NCBI GenBank assembly: GCA_024690635.1
Contig: JAILOW010000156.1
Coordinates: forward strand, 1 to 5,589
Direction: 5' to 3'
Source: Butyrivibrio sp.
GTDB lineage: Bacteria; Bacillota_A; Clostridia; Lachnospirales; Lachnospiraceae
DNA: 5,589 nt
Shown piece by piece: positions 5,520-5,589 of the stretch; positions within the stretch are counted from its first letter, which is position 1, and the number at the start of each line of letters is the position of its first letter. A program made the position numbers and the translations under genes. The notes under the pieces are model-generated. The model was given only the letters and a program-made list of their open reading frames with translations. It did not search any database and was not told the DNA's origin.

Positions 5520-5589
5520 TTAAGCCATCTTGTTAACAGCAAGAGCAAGACGAGAAATCTTTCTTGAAGCAGTGTTCTTCTTGAATACT
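5520..5589 (-). CDS. rpsT: 30S ribosomal protein bS20, C-terminal fragment (gene runs off the window)
   Basis: Reading the minus strand from the right edge gives 22 residues, VFKKNTASRKISRLALAVNKMA, here cited as blocks VFKKNTASRK and ISRLALAVNKMA, followed by TAA at 5522-5520. This matches the conserved end of bS20 (the KNxAxRxxSRLA region), a small protein that binds 16S rRNA in the small subunit. Only the C-terminus is present; the start lies beyond the window. The gene converges on the GTPase operon, and the two share the terminator about 25 bases past its stop. Confidence 0.85.
   Translation of the reverse strand, partial: VFKKNTASRKISRLALAVNKMA

Overview
The window looks like a piece of a Firmicutes chromosome, most likely from the Lachnospiraceae (Butyrivibrio-like). 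This rests on the moderate GC content with AT-rich intergenic stretches, the strong AAGGAG-type ribosome binding sites, a good sigma-A type promoter, and protein types that I associate with this family: a PF06541 membrane protein and a surface protein with a CG-x(n)-G Cys-rich module. At the right edge, the C-terminus of ribosomal protein bS20 on the minus strand also reads like a clostridial version. The genus is an inference.

Layout. Positions 1-261 hold no confident gene. There is a possible C-terminal coding remnant (2-91), a candidate promoter (85-112) and two small inverted repeats that would lie in the leader of the first gene. Positions 262-2181 encode a 639-residue membrane-anchored protein: one N-terminal transmembrane anchor, a long coiled coil, a short motif resembling one in phage tail proteins, a Cys/His-rich module and an acidic disordered tail. 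Its stop codon lies inside the -35 box of a strong promoter (2178-2205). That promoter appears to drive a compact three-gene operon: (1) a COG0523/CobW GTPase with a very large His/Asp/Glu/Cys-rich insertion (2256-3476); (2) a divergent CobW-like P-loop protein fused to a C-terminal domain of the TIGR03943/DUF1980 (YcgQ) type (3510-4451, probably starting at TTG); (3) a five-helix PF06541-type membrane protein with a long helical cytoplasmic tail (4472-5425). A symmetric bidirectional terminator (5453-5495) ends this operon and the convergent rpsT gene (5520 to beyond the edge).

How the genes may work together. CobW/COG0523 proteins are GTP-dependent metal chaperones, and proteins with the TIGR03943 domain commonly occur beside permeases and CobW proteins in metal-related loci. 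The operon therefore reads as a metal-handling cassette, with zinc or another transition metal as the likeliest cargo. One GTPase carries the canonical CxCC metal site and a metal-buffering arm. Its partner has lost the CxCC site but gained the TIGR03943-type domain. The membrane protein could be their membrane partner or an unrelated passenger. The Cys/His-rich surface protein upstream might be connected, but only proximity and metal-ligand-rich composition suggest this. The most unusual points are the GTPase-TIGR03943 fusion, the size of the His-rich arm, and the mosaic architecture of the surface protein.
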